Positions 9,611 through 18,194 are shown, counted from the stretch's first letter. The stretch: DNA of 64,000 nucleotides from Pseudoxanthobacter soli DSM 19599 (GCA_945898215.1 CAMDHY010000010.1:1-64000), one strand, 5' to 3'. Notes: a model not told the origin generated them from the letters alone. Program-made: numbers and translations.

Positions 9611-9850
9611 ATGAATCTGCGCCCCGAACAGAGCCGCGCCGCCCGGGCGCTGCTCGACTGGAGCCAGGCCGAACTCGCCGAGCACGCCGGCGTGTCGCGC
9701 TCGACCGTCCGTGATTTCGAGGGCGGCCGGCACGAGTAGCACCGTGCCAGCGAGGCTCAGATCGTGCGGGCGCTCACCGAGGCCGGCGTGCGTCTCATCG
9801 GCGCCGACGACGAAGGCCCCGGCGTCAGGCTGGTCCGCCCGCCGGCCTGA
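9611..9850 (+). pseudogene. XRE-type HTH regulator disrupted by an in-frame amber codon
   Basis: From ATG 9611 the frame reads [20 protein letters not shown], then [22 protein letters not shown] and TAG at 9737-9739. Reading straight through the TAG in the same frame continues sensibly (HRASEAQIVRALTEAGVRLI, GADDEGPGVRLVRPPA) to TGA at 9848-9850. The whole 79-codon frame matches a common small Cro/C1-type family: an HTH with SQAELA...[10 protein letters not shown], then an 'I-x-x-A-L-x-x-A-G-V-x-F/L-I' helix and a 'GPGVRL' end. A single base change (a sense codon to TAG) would explain the break. The truncated 42-residue product still has the full HTH, so it might retain some DNA binding; readthrough or a sequencing error are alternatives. 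Confidence 0.75.
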
Positions 9851-9911
9851 GGGCGTCCGACTGGACGAGCCGGGGGCCGCCGGTGCAAGGTCCGGCCGGT
9901 CCGGGCCGGGA

Positions 9912-10886
9912 ATGCTCTCGATGTTCATCGTCTGTGGCGAGGCGCTCTTCGATCTTTTCGTCGTCGGGGAAGGCGGCGCGTCGCTGCGCTTCGACGCCCA
10001 CCCCGGCGGCTCGCCCTACAACGTCGCCGTCGGCCTCGCACGCCTCGGGGCCGAGGTGTCGCTGGTCACCGGCATCTCCATCGACTTTCTCGGCGCGCGG
10101 CTGCTGCACCGCCTGGAGGCGGAGGGCGTCGGCACCTCGATGATCGTGCGCAAGGGCGGGCCGACGACGATCAGCCTCGTCGGCGTCGACGCCCACGGCG
10201 TGCCGGCCTATGCCTTCCACGGCCACCGCGCCGCCGACCGCTCGATCGAGGCGGCCGACCTGCCGCGGCTGCCGCTCGGCTCCCGCGTCCTGCACGCCGG
10301 CTCGTTCTCGCTGGTCACCGAGCCGACCGGCACGAGCGAACTCGCGCTGGCGCGCTCCCGGCCGGCGGGCGTCGTCGTGTCGGTCGATCCGAACGTGCGG
10401 CTGTCGGTGGAGCCGGATCTCGACGTCTGGCGCGCGCGCCTCGCTGCGTGGCTGTCGATCGCCGACCTCGTCAAGGTCAGCCGCGAGGATCTCGGCGTGC
10501 TCTACGGCGGCGCCGAGATGGCGGACGTCGCCGCCGGCTGGCTGAAGGGCGGCGCCCGCCTCGTCGTCGTCACCGACGGTGGCGAAGGCGCCCACGCCTT
10601 CACGGCGACTGTGCGCACCTTCGTCCCGGCGATGCCGACGGTCGTCGTGGACACCGTCGGGGCCGGCGACACCTTCCAGGCGGCGCTGCTCTGGCGGCTC
10701 GCCGAGGAGAACGCCATGGCGCCTTCGGCGCTCGCCTCGATCGACGAGGCGACGCTCAGGCGGGTGCTGCGCTATGCGGCCGCGGCCGCGGCGATCACCT
10801 GCAGCCGCGCCGGCGCCGACCTGCCGCGGGCGGCCGAGGTCGACGAGCGCCTCAGGGAGGCCGGCGAGGCCCCCGACGAGGCCTGA
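9912..10886 (+). CDS. PfkB-family carbohydrate kinase (fructokinase-like)
   Basis: A 324-residue ribokinase-family sugar kinase transferring phosphate from ATP to a sugar hydroxyl. The N-terminal substrate signature GGSPYNVAVGLARLGAEV and the C-terminal ATP/anion-hole signature DTVGAGDTFQAALL are both present; Asp253 in GAGD is the expected catalytic base. FDAHPGGSPYNVA and VDPNVRLSVEPD are typical of fructokinases, but the sugar cannot be fixed from sequence alone. The start at ATG 9912 (MLSMFIVCGEA) or ATG 9921 fits the family N-terminus; longer in-frame extensions only run over the HTH remnant upstream. It is the first intact gene after that remnant and is followed closely by the convergent asd gene. 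Confidence 0.88.
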   Translation: MLSMFIVCGEALFDLFVVGEGGASLRFDAHPGGSPYNVAVGLARLGAEVSLVTGISIDFLGARLLHRLEAEGVGTSMIVRKGGPTTISLVGVDAHGVPAYAFHGHRAADRSIEAADLPRLPLGSRVLHAGSFSLVTEPTGTSELALARSRPAGVVVSVDPNVRLSVEPDLDVWRARLAAWLSIADLVKVSREDLGVLYGGAEMADVAAGWLKGGARLVVVTDGGEGAHAFTATVRTFVPAMPTVVVDTVGAGDTFQAALLWRLAEENAMAPSALASIDEATLRRVLRYAAAAAAITCSRAGADLPRAAEVDERLREAGEAPDEA

Positions 10887-10944
10887 GCCAGTGGCGCCCG
10901 GGGTGACAGGCCAGGCCGCCGTTTAGCCATCGGGTCGCCGGACC

Positions 10945-11979
10945 CTACGCAGCCTGGCGCTTCGCCTGGATCAGCTTGCGGTTGACCAGCACCTCGGCGA
11001 TCTGCACGGCGTTGAGCGCCGCGCCCTTGCGGAGGTTGTCGGAGACGACCCACATCGCGAGGCCGTTCTCCACCGTCGGGTCCTCGCGGATGCGGCTGAT
11101 GTAGGTGGCGTCCTCGCCGGTCGCCTCGTGCGGGGTGACGTAGCCGCCGTCCTCGCGCTTGTCGACGACGAGGCAGCCCGGTGCCTCGCGCAGCATCTCG
11201 CGGCACTCGTCGGCCGACAGCGGATTCTCGAGCTCGAGGTGCACGGCTTCCGAGTGCGAGACGAACACCGGCACGCGCACGCAGGTGGCGACCACCTTGA
11301 TCTTCGGATCGAGGATCTTCTTGGTCTCCACCGTCATCTTCCACTCTTCCTTGGTGAAGCCGTCGTCCAGGAAGACGTCGATGTGGGGGATGACATTGAA
11401 GGCGATGCGCTTGGTGAACTTCCGCGATTCGACCGGGTCGGAGACGAAGATCGCGCGCGTCTGCTCGAACAACTCGTCCATCGCGTCCTTGCCGGCGCCG
11501 GACACCGACTGGTAGGTGGCGACGACGACGCGCTTGATGCCGGCGCGGTCGTGGATCGGCTTGAGCGCGACGACGAGTTGGGCGGTCGAGCAGTTCGGGT
11601 TGGCGATGATGTTCTTCTTGCGGAAGCCGGCGATGGCGTCGGCGTTCACCTCCGGCACGATCAGCGGCACGTCGGGGTCCATCCGCCAGGTCGACGAGTT
11701 GTCGATGACGACGCAGCCCTTCGCGGCGATCTTCGGCGACCACTCCTTCGAGATCGCCCCGCCGGCCGACATCAGGCAGATGTCGATCTTGGAGAAGTCG
11801 ACCGTCTCGAGCGCCTTCACCTTCAGCGTGCGGTCGCCGAAGGAGACTTCCGTGCCCTGGCTGCGGCGGGAGGCGACGGCGACGACCTCGTCGGCGGGGA
11901 AGCCGCGCTCGTCGAGGATGTCGAGGATCTCGCGACCGACGTTGCCGGTCGCGCCGACGACGGCGACGGAATAGCCCAT
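10945..11979 (-). CDS. asd: Aspartate-semialdehyde dehydrogenase
   Basis: A 344-residue enzyme that reduces aspartyl phosphate to aspartate semialdehyde with NADPH, the branch-point step for lysine/diaminopimelate, threonine and methionine. The dinucleotide site VGATGNVGREIL starts at residue 8, the phosphate/active-site loop is ANPNCSTAQLV with catalytic Cys129, and TYQSVSGAGKDAMDEL and CVRVPVFVSHSEAVH are characteristic family segments. Full length. The start is the ATG at 11979 (MGYSVAVVGATG); the frame is open further upstream, but that sequence has no family character. Transcribed alone, with a roughly 350-bp gap upstream. Confidence 0.95.
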   Translation of the reverse strand: MGYSVAVVGATGNVGREILDILDERGFPADEVVAVASRRSQGTEVSFGDRTLKVKALETVDFSKIDICLMSAGGAISKEWSPKIAAKGCVVIDNSSTWRMDPDVPLIVPEVNADAIAGFRKKNIIANPNCSTAQLVVALKPIHDRAGIKRVVVATYQSVSGAGKDAMDELFEQTRAIFVSDPVESRKFTKRIAFNVIPHIDVFLDDGFTKEEWKMTVETKKILDPKIKVVATCVRVPVFVSHSEAVHLELENPLSADECREMLREAPGCLVVDKREDGGYVTPHEATGEDATYISRIREDPTVENGLAMWVVSDNLRKGAALNAVQIAEVLVNRKLIQAKRQAA

Positions 11980-12329
11980 GGTTCTCAGCTCCTGCCTCCC
12001 GATGGCGCCCGGCGTGGCGGCGACCCGCGCGGGCGTCCGTCCCTCCCCGTCCCCGGGGAGTGCGGCGGGGGCGAGGAGAGGATCAGCGCGTCGTCGTGGT
12101 CGTTTTCGACGCAGGCCGCCCGGCCGCACCCATGCACACGCGATCGCCGCCACCGAGGCGGCGGGCGTCACGCGAGGCGAAGGGATGGGCGAAGGACATG
12201 CGAGGCCGCGTCACGCTGGAACTCGGCGTGGTGATGACGGAAAACCCGCCGCCCGTCAACGGCGTGCGCGCCGTTGGATGCAGCGCCTGTGCAGCTTGCG
12301 ACCGGCCGGACGGACCGCCCGGCGTCGGC
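11980..12329. other. Gene-free stretch upstream of asd
   Basis: About 350 bp between the start of asd and the stop of the STAS gene. It is GC-rich and frames across it have no recognisable protein similarity. It must contain the asd promoter, but I could not identify confident -35/-10 elements, a riboswitch or a terminator. Confidence 0.4.
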
Positions 12330-12668
12330 TCAGGCGCTGACGGCGGCCAGCGCGTCCTCGCGGCTGTCGGCCGACTTCAGGATCGACAGGAAGCCGGAGA
12401 TCTCGAAGACCTCGCGGATGTGCGCCGGCAGCCGGCACAGCACCAGGGCGCCGCCCGCCTGCTTCAGCCGCTTGGCGACGACGAGGACGACGCGCAGGCC
12501 GGCGCTCGAGATGTAGTCGAGGCCCGAGAAGTCGACGACGATGCGGTTCGTGCCCGCCGTGACGTGGGCGAGGATCTCGCTCTCGACCGCAGCCGCGTTG
12601 TTGCTGTCGAGGCGCCCCTGGGGGAGCAGCACCAACACGTCGCCAGAGCGTTCCGTCGCAATCGCCAT
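12330..12668 (-). CDS. STAS-domain protein (anti-sigma factor antagonist-like)
   Basis: A 112-residue single STAS domain of the SpoIIAA/RsbV type: MAIATERSGDVLVLLPQGRL and SNNAAAVESEILAHV, then IVVDFSGLDYISSAGLRVVL, where Ser55 in SSAGL matches the serine that partner-switching kinases phosphorylate. The C-terminal LCRLPAHIREVFEISGFLSI matches the family. Such proteins relieve sigma factor or enzyme inhibition by sequestering an anti-sigma kinase. No sigma factor or anti-sigma gene is adjacent; instead the divergent neighbour is a permease whose C-terminal domain resembles an anti-sigma ATPase. The ATG start at 12668 gives the usual family length. Confidence 0.88.
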   Translation of the reverse strand: MAIATERSGDVLVLLPQGRLDSNNAAAVESEILAHVTAGTNRIVVDFSGLDYISSAGLRVVLVVAKRLKQAGGALVLCRLPAHIREVFEISGFLSILKSADSREDALAAVSA

Positions 12669-12899
12669 GATCGTTCCGTCGGTTGGGTCGCCGCCCTCGC
12701 CCGGATCGGGACGCGATGGGAAGGGCGCGCGCGGCAGGGTTCGCGCGGAAGAACGGATACCGACCCCGCCGCCGCCTGTCCAGCCCGCGCCGGCTGTGGC
12801 ATGAACGATGCCGAACGGGCGCGTTGTCCGGCGCGGCCCGTCGCGGCCCTCCCGGTGCGCCGTCCGGCCGGAGTCGCGCGAGAGGGGGACCGGGGCAGC

Positions 12900-14633
12900 A
12901 TGGATTTGTCGCGTCTGCTGCTCGTCCCGGGCCCACCCCGTCAGCGTCCGCCCGATCTCAGCTATTCCGCCGACGAGCGGCCGCCGCTGGTGGCGCTCCT
13001 CAGCCTCGCGACCCAGCACGCCGTGATGGCGCTGTCGCTGTCCGCCTACGTGCTGATCGCCTGCCGGTCGGCCGGGATGGGCGCCGAGGCGACACGGCTC
13101 ATCCTGGCCGGGACGGTGATGGCGATGGCGGTGGCGACGCTGCTGCAGGTCGTCGGCGGGCGCACCGGCTCCGGGGCGCTCATCGTCCACATCCCCGACC
13201 CCTTCTACATCGGCATCATCAGCGGGGCGATGAAGGTGGCGGGCCCCTCGGCGCTGGTGATGATCGGGCTGACGAGCGGCGTCGCGCAGCTCGTCGTGGC
13301 GCGCGTGATGCCCTCCCTGCGCGTCTTCTTCCCCTCCCACGTGGCCGGCGTCGTCGTCCTCGTCGCCGGCCTGTCGCTCGTCGAGTACGCGTTTGAAGGC
13401 GGGCTCGGCCTCGACCACGCGACAGCCGTTCAGTTGCCGGAGTTCCTCGTCTTCCTCGCCACCTTTGGCACCATCGCGGCCTTCTCGGTGTGGGGCTCGC
13501 GCACCCTGAAGCTGTTCGCGCTGTTCGCCGGGCTCGCGCTCGGCATCGCCATCGCCGCGGCCTTCGGGCTGCTCGACGGCGGCGCCGCCATCGCCGCCGC
13601 ACCGCTGTTCGGGCTGCCCTCGCTGCACCTGCCGGCCTTCGACGTCGGGGCCGGCGCGCTCGCCTCGGTCACGGTGCTGGCGATGATGGTCAGCCTCGAT
13701 ACGCTCGCCTGCGTCGTCATCATGGACAAGATGGACGACAGCGCCTGGCGCCGGCCCGACATGCGCCGCGTGTCCGGCGGCATCACCGCGAACGGCATCG
13801 GCGACATCGCCTCCGGCCTGTTCGGCGGCATGCAGGTGGCGCCGTCCTCGGCCAACATCGGCCTCGCCCACGCGAGCCGGGCGACGTCGCGGGTGATCGG
13901 GCTCGCCGTCGCAGCCCTGATGCTGGCGCTCGCGCTGATGCCGAAGCTGACGGTGGCGCTGACGCTGATGCCCGGACCGGTGATGGGGGCGGTGGCGCTC
14001 TATGCCGCGTCCTTCCTGATCGCCTCCGGCATCGAGCTCGTGGCCACCCGCGCTCTCGACAGTCGCGGCGTCTTCATGATCGGCGTCTCCGTCAGCCTCG
14101 GCCTGATCGGCATCGCCTACGAGGACATGGTCTCGACGGCGCCGGAGATCGTGCGGGCGCTGTTCGCCGACGCGGTGATCGTCACCGGCATCAGCGCCGT
14201 GGGCCTCAACCTGCTGTTCCGGCTGAATGCGGCCGCGCGCGCCACCCACGTTCCGGCCGACGGCGATGGTTCGGCGGCGGTGACGGCGATGCTCGAGCGC
14301 CACGGAACGGCATGGGGCGTGCGCCGCGACGTCCTCAACCACGCCAAGCTCGCGGCCGGGGAGGCGGTGGAAACGCTCGCGCGTGGCGGATCGACGCGGC
14401 GGCTCGCGCTGGTGACGGTGCGGTACGACGAGACGAGCCTGACGGTCGACCTGCTGCACGCCGGCGAGCCCGTCGACATCGCCGGCCGCCCCGCCGTCAT
14501 GCCAGGCGGAGACGCTGACGAGGAGGCCCTGATAGCGGCGGCGTCGGCGGCGATCCTGACGCGCCTCACCGACCGCATTTCGAGCGGGACGCGCGACGGC
14601 GCCTCCTATCTGCTACTGCACTTCGAGCACTGA
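12900..14633 (+). CDS. NCS2-type permease fused to a degenerate anti-sigma-like ATPase domain
   Basis: A 577-residue protein. Residues ~30-445 form a nucleobase/ascorbate (NCS2/xanthine-uracil permease) transporter with about 14 hydrophobic segments; ANIGLAHASR around Asn319 is equivalent to the NAT signature, although the usual Gln/Glu before Asn is Ala. The C-terminal ~117 residues (from 461, VTAMLERHGTAWGVRRDVLN) are not transporter sequence. They follow the order of an RsbW/HATPase_c_2 domain: a helix with AAGEAVETLA (Glu488; the N-box Asn replaced by Thr492), strands VTVRYDETSLTVDLLHAGEP (the ATP-binding Asp replaced by His520), and a final LTDRISSGTRDGASYLLLHF. Kinase activity is therefore doubtful, but partner binding is plausible. 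The start is ATG 12900 after a G-rich stretch. It is divergent from a STAS gene. The substrate is unknown. Confidence 0.8.
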   Translation: MDLSRLLLVPGPPRQRPPDLSYSADERPPLVALLSLATQHAVMALSLSAYVLIACRSAGMGAEATRLILAGTVMAMAVATLLQVVGGRTGSGALIVHIPDPFYIGIISGAMKVAGPSALVMIGLTSGVAQLVVARVMPSLRVFFPSHVAGVVVLVAGLSLVEYAFEGGLGLDHATAVQLPEFLVFLATFGTIAAFSVWGSRTLKLFALFAGLALGIAIAAAFGLLDGGAAIAAAPLFGLPSLHLPAFDVGAGALASVTVLAMMVSLDTLACVVIMDKMDDSAWRRPDMRRVSGGITANGIGDIASGLFGGMQVAPSSANIGLAHASRATSRVIGLAVAALMLALALMPKLTVALTLMPGPVMGAVALYAASFLIASGIELVATRALDSRGVFMIGVSVSLGLIGIAYEDMVSTAPEIVRALFADAVIVTGISAVGLNLLFRLNAAARATHVPADGDGSAAVTAMLERHGTAWGVRRDVLNHAKLAAGEAVETLARGGSTRRLALVTVRYDETSLTVDLLHAGEPVDIAGRPAVMPGGDADEEALIAAASAAILTRLTDRISSGTRDGASYLLLHFEH

Positions 14634-14680
14634 TCCGGTAGTGTCTCGACCGGAAGCGTGTCGAGCCGGGGGCCGTCGCG

Positions 14681-15358
14681 ATGCATAACGCTGGGGAGTC
14701 GCCTGCCGTGAATCTCACGTTCCTCGAAGAGCTTCTGCTGTTGTGCCTCGACGACGAGACGGGTCTGCTCCGGCCCGCGTTCGCGCCGTGGCTCGATACC
14801 GCGGGCGCCGGCGCTCTTCTGATGGACCTCGCGCTCAAGGATCGCGTCGACACCGATCCGAAGCGGCTCGACGTCGTCGACAAGACGCCGACCGGCGAGC
14901 CTCTGCTCGACGAGGCGCTGGGGCTTGTCGCGGAGATGCCGAACGGCCAGCCGATCGACGCCTACCTGGCGCAGCTCTCGCGCCACGGCGAGCACTTCCG
15001 CACCGAGGCCCTCGACCGGCTGGTCGAGCGCGGCGTCCTCAAGGTGAAGGACGACCGCTTCCTGTGGGTGTTCAAGACGCGCGCCTATCCGGTGGTCGAC
15101 GGCCGCGCCGAGCGGGAGGTGAAGCGGCGCCTGTTCGCCATCCTGTTCGACGACGAGATCCCCGATCCGCGCGACGTCGTGCTGATCAGCCTCGTCTCGG
15201 CCTGCAACCTGTTGCCGATGATGCTGTCGGCGGACGAGTGCGAGCACGTCCGCGACCGCGTCGAGACGATCCGCAAGATGGACCTGATCGGCCAGTCGGT
15301 CGGGCGCGCCATCCGTGACATCGAGTGGTCGATCGCCCTGACGCAGACGGGGTTCTGA
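14681..15358 (+). CDS. GPP34/GOLPH3-family protein
   Basis: A 225-residue protein with the Golgi phosphoprotein 3 (GPP34) fold: LTFLEELLLLCLDDETG at the N-terminus, an 'AGALLMDLALKDRVD' helix, and the C-terminal VVLISLVSACNLL followed by repeated helices. In eukaryotes such proteins bind phosphatidylinositol-4-phosphate and Golgi glycosyltransferases; bacterial members are uncharacterised apart from actinobacterial and myxobacterial examples. No signal peptide or membrane segment is visible, so it is probably cytoplasmic or peripheral. It lies 47 bp after the permease-ATPase fusion and 53 bp before trkH, all on the + strand, so the three may form one transcript. The ATG at 14681 is used; GTG 14708 would remove nine residues without affecting the domain. 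Confidence 0.85.
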   Translation: MHNAGESPAVNLTFLEELLLLCLDDETGLLRPAFAPWLDTAGAGALLMDLALKDRVDTDPKRLDVVDKTPTGEPLLDEALGLVAEMPNGQPIDAYLAQLSRHGEHFRTEALDRLVERGVLKVKDDRFLWVFKTRAYPVVDGRAEREVKRRLFAILFDDEIPDPRDVVLISLVSACNLLPMMLSADECEHVRDRVETIRKMDLIGQSVGRAIRDIEWSIALTQTGF

Positions 15359-15411
15359 CCCGACCCCGACGCTGACAGCCGGCGGCCCGTCGCCAGGAGC
15401 CGTGCAGGCCG

Positions 15412-16872
15412 ATGCAGACGCTGCAGTACATCCGGCCGACGCTCTACGCGACGTGCTTCTTCTCGATGCACGTCGCGGTGGCGATGCTGTTGCCGGCCTT
15501 CGTCGACATCGCCGACGGCAGCCCCGACTGGGTCGTCTTCGTCGGGGTAAGCGTCGCCGTCTTCGTCGTCTCGCTCCTCGGCATCCTGTCGCTGCGCCAG
15601 CCGCTGCCGCGGTTCACGCCGCGCTTCGGCTTCCTGGTGACGACGGTGCTGTGGGTGTCGACGTGCCTCGTCGGGGCCCTACCGTTCTATTTCTCGGCGC
15701 TGCAGCTGAGCTTCGCCCAGTCGGTGTTCGAGTCCGTCTCGGGGCTCACCACCACCGGCTCGACGGTGATTGCCGGGCTCGACCGCGCGCCCCGCGGCAT
15801 CCTGCTCTGGCGGGCGCTGCTGCAGTTCTTCGGCGGCATCGGCATCGTCGCGATCGGGCTGTTCCTGTTCCCGTTCCTGCGCGTCGGCGGGATGCAGCTG
15901 TTCCGCTCGGAATCCTCCGACCGGTCGGACAAGGCGCTGCCGCGCGTCGTCCAGCTGACGACGGCCCTGGTGGTCATCTACGTCGGCCTCAACGTTCTGT
16001 GCACGCTCGTCTATGCGGCGCTCGGCATGAGCTTCTTCGACGCCGTGACGCACGCCATGGGGACGATCTCCACCGGCGGATATTCGACCCACGACGCCTC
16101 GTTCGGCTACTTCGCGAGCCCGGCGATCCACTGGGCCGGCACGATCTTCATGACGCTTGGGGGAATGTCGTTCGTGCTGTTCGTCGACCTGTGCGTCAAC
16201 GGCCGCCTGACGCTGTTCACCGACCTGCAGACCCGCGTCTATCTCGGCCTCATTGTCGCTGCCTCGCTGGCGCTCGCCGTCTGGCTCGCCGCGCGCGACC
16301 AGATGCCGTTTCTCGACGCCCTCACCCATTCCGCCTTCAACGTCGCCTCGGTGGTGACGACGACCGGCTATGCCTCGACCGACTACGCCCTCTGGGGGCC
16401 GTTCTCGGTGGCCCTGTTCCTGATGCTCACCTTCGTCGGTGGATGTTCCGGGTCGACCGCCGGCGGCATCAAGGTCTACCGCTTCATCATCGTCTTCGCC
16501 GCCCTCAATCGGGCGCTGCACCGTCTCGTCTACCCGAACGCCGTCGTGCCGCTGCGCTACGGAGACCGCCGGGTCGATTCCGAGGTGTTCGAATCGGTGA
16601 TGACCTTCCTGATCGCCTTCTTCGCGATCCTCGCGGCCTTGACGGTGCTCCTGTCGCTCGTCTCCGGCCTCGACCTCGTCACCAGTCTGACGGGGACGCT
16701 GACGGCGCTCTGCAATGTCGGCCCGGGCCTCGGCGAGATCATCGGCCCGGCCGGCAACTTCTCCACGGTCGACGATGCGGCGGCGTGGATCCTGTCGGCC
16801 GCCATGCTCCTCGGCCGCCTCGAGATCATGACGATCCTGGTGCTGCTGTCGCCCGTCTACTGGCGCTCCTGA
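15412..16872 (+). CDS. trkH: Potassium uptake transporter subunit TrkH
   Basis: A 486-residue integral membrane K+ translocation subunit. The four pore (P-loop) selectivity regions of the MPM repeats are visible: SGLTTTGSTV, MGTISTGGYST, SVVTTTGYAST and ALCNVGPGLGEI. FVGGCSGSTAGGIKVYRF is another hallmark. Length and hydrophobic profile fit TrkH/TrkG. It normally works with cytosolic TrkA, which is not encoded nearby; the Kef-type protein at 7.5-9.5 kb has its own RCK domain and is not a substitute. ATG at 15412; AGGAG is about 14 bases upstream, a little far. The final codon is 7 bases from the stop of the convergent znuA gene. Confidence 0.94.
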   Translation: MQTLQYIRPTLYATCFFSMHVAVAMLLPAFVDIADGSPDWVVFVGVSVAVFVVSLLGILSLRQPLPRFTPRFGFLVTTVLWVSTCLVGALPFYFSALQLSFAQSVFESVSGLTTTGSTVIAGLDRAPRGILLWRALLQFFGGIGIVAIGLFLFPFLRVGGMQLFRSESSDRSDKALPRVVQLTTALVVIYVGLNVLCTLVYAALGMSFFDAVTHAMGTISTGGYSTHDASFGYFASPAIHWAGTIFMTLGGMSFVLFVDLCVNGRLTLFTDLQTRVYLGLIVAASLALAVWLAARDQMPFLDALTHSAFNVASVVTTTGYASTDYALWGPFSVALFLMLTFVGGCSGSTAGGIKVYRFIIVFAALNRALHRLVYPNAVVPLRYGDRRVDSEVFESVMTFLIAFFAILAALTVLLSLVSGLDLVTSLTGTLTALCNVGPGLGEIIGPAGNFSTVDDAAAWILSAAMLLGRLEIMTILVLLSPVYWRS

Positions 16873-16879
16873 CGGCCGC

Positions 16880-18145
16880 TCAGCCGGAGCCGCCGAGACA
16901 GGCGACGAGGCTCGCCGCGAGGTCGTCCATCAGCTCGAAATAGAGGTCCGGCCCCGGCGCGTGGGCCGCGGCGGCGTCGGGATCGAGCACGCCCGTACGC
17001 ACGCCGGTGTCCTCCACCAGGCGGCTGACGGCGCGCGGCTCGAACTGCGGTTCGGTGAACACGCAGATGGCGCCGCGCTCGGCGATGGTGGCCCGGACCT
17101 CCTGCATGCGCTGGGCGCCGGGCGCCCGGTCGGGGCTGACGGTGATGGCGCCGACCGCCGCCAGGTCGTAGCGGGCGTCGAGGTACTGGTAGGCGTCGTG
17201 GAAGACGATGAACGGCGTCGCCCGCACCGGCGCGAGCTCCGTCTCGAGCCGGGCGTCGAGAACGGCGAGACGGGCCTCGAGCGCCGCACCGTTCTCGCCA
17301 TAGCGGTCGGCGTTGGCGGGATCGGCGTCGGACAGCGTGGCGACGATCGCCCGCGTCATCGCCGCAGCGTTGCGCGGGTCGAGCCACAGATGCATGTCGT
17401 GCTCGCCCGCATGGGCGTGCGCCTCCGCCGTTGCGTGGGCGTCGTGCGCGTCATGCGCCGGTGCGCCATGCCCGTGATCGTGCCCGTCGCCATGCCCGTG
17501 GGCGTCGGCGTCCGCGTGCGCGTCTGCCGGTGCAGCGGCGTGCACCGATCCATCGGCCGCCGCGTCGTGATCATGACCATGATCAGCGTCCGGCGCAGCC
17601 GCCGCGGCGGCCTGTTCGTGATCATGATCGGCTGCATCCGCCGGCTCGGCCTTCGCCTCCGTGGCACCGTGCGCGTGGGCGTCGCCGTCCGCGTGAGCGT
17701 CGCCGTCCTCGTGGCCGTGATCGTGCGCCTCCCAGATGCCGCCCTCGCGCAGCGGCAGTAGCCGCACCCCCGGCGCCCCGGCGAGATCGACGACGTCGGC
17801 CTGCCTCGCCAGCGTCTCGAGCGGGTCGTCGAGGAAGGTCTCGAGCCCCGGACCGATGCGGAAAACGATCTGCGCGCCCGACAGGGCTGCCGCATCGGAC
17901 GGCTTCAGCGCATAGGTGTGCGGCGACGCCCCGCCCTTGACCAGCAGCGTCGGCTCGCCGACGCCCGCCATGACGCCGGCGACCAGCGAGTGCACCGGGG
18001 CGATCGAGACCACAACGCTCGGGGGCGGCGAGGGAGCCTCGGCCATCGCGCCCGGGACCGAAACGACGAGGCCGCCGAGCCCGATCGCACAGGCTGCCGC
18101 CAGCGCGGCGCCGCGACGGGAGACGGTCTTAGGGGTCCGACGCAT
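16880..18145 (-). CDS. znuA: Zinc ABC transporter periplasmic binding protein ZnuA
   Basis: A 421-residue periplasmic zinc-binding protein of the cluster A-I family. A Sec signal peptide ends near AMAEA (residue ~36). The first metal-binding His is in KGGASPHTYALKPSD, the second in EHDMHLWLDPRNA, the third in FIVFHDAYQYLDARYDL, and an Asp/Glu ligand lies in the C-terminal lobe. Between the first two lies an unusually long His/Asp-rich loop (roughly residues 140-250, more than 30 His), which in ZnuA proteins acts as a zinc-collecting or sensing loop. It is divergent from znuCB with a Zur-like dyad between. Usual ZnuA is ~310-330 residues; the excess is the His-rich loop. Confidence 0.95.
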   Translation of the reverse strand: MRRTPKTVSRRGAALAAACAIGLGGLVVSVPGAMAEAPSPPPSVVVSIAPVHSLVAGVMAGVGEPTLLVKGGASPHTYALKPSDAAALSGAQIVFRIGPGLETFLDDPLETLARQADVVDLAGAPGVRLLPLREGGIWEAHDHGHEDGDAHADGDAHAHGATEAKAEPADAADHDHEQAAAAAAPDADHGHDHDAAADGSVHAAAPADAHADADAHGHGDGHDHGHGAPAHDAHDAHATAEAHAHAGEHDMHLWLDPRNAAAMTRAIVATLSDADPANADRYGENGAALEARLAVLDARLETELAPVRATPFIVFHDAYQYLDARYDLAAVGAITVSPDRAPGAQRMQEVRATIAERGAICVFTEPQFEPRAVSRLVEDTGVRTGVLDPDAAAAHAPGPDLYFELMDDLAASLVACLGGSG

Positions 18146-18180
18146 GGGATGGCCTCCGGTCGAGGGGTGCGGGAATGTGT

Positions 18181-18194
18181 AACATTATAACGTT
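18181..18194. promoter_or_regulatory. Zur-like operator between znuA and znuC
   Basis: AACATTATAACGTT is a 14-bp dyad with one mismatch, centred in the divergent promoter region of znuA (start 18145) and znuC. The TTATAA core matches the AT-rich, GTTATAATATAAC-like Zur boxes described for alphaproteobacteria. Zinc-bound Zur would repress both units. No zur gene is in the window. Confidence 0.7.

Noticed and set aside
17395-17730. Repetitive segment as a possible DNA repeat or CRISPR-like array
   Set aside because: The repetition comes from His/Asp codons (CAC/CAT, GAC/GAT) in the ZnuA loop; there is no constant repeat-spacer period.
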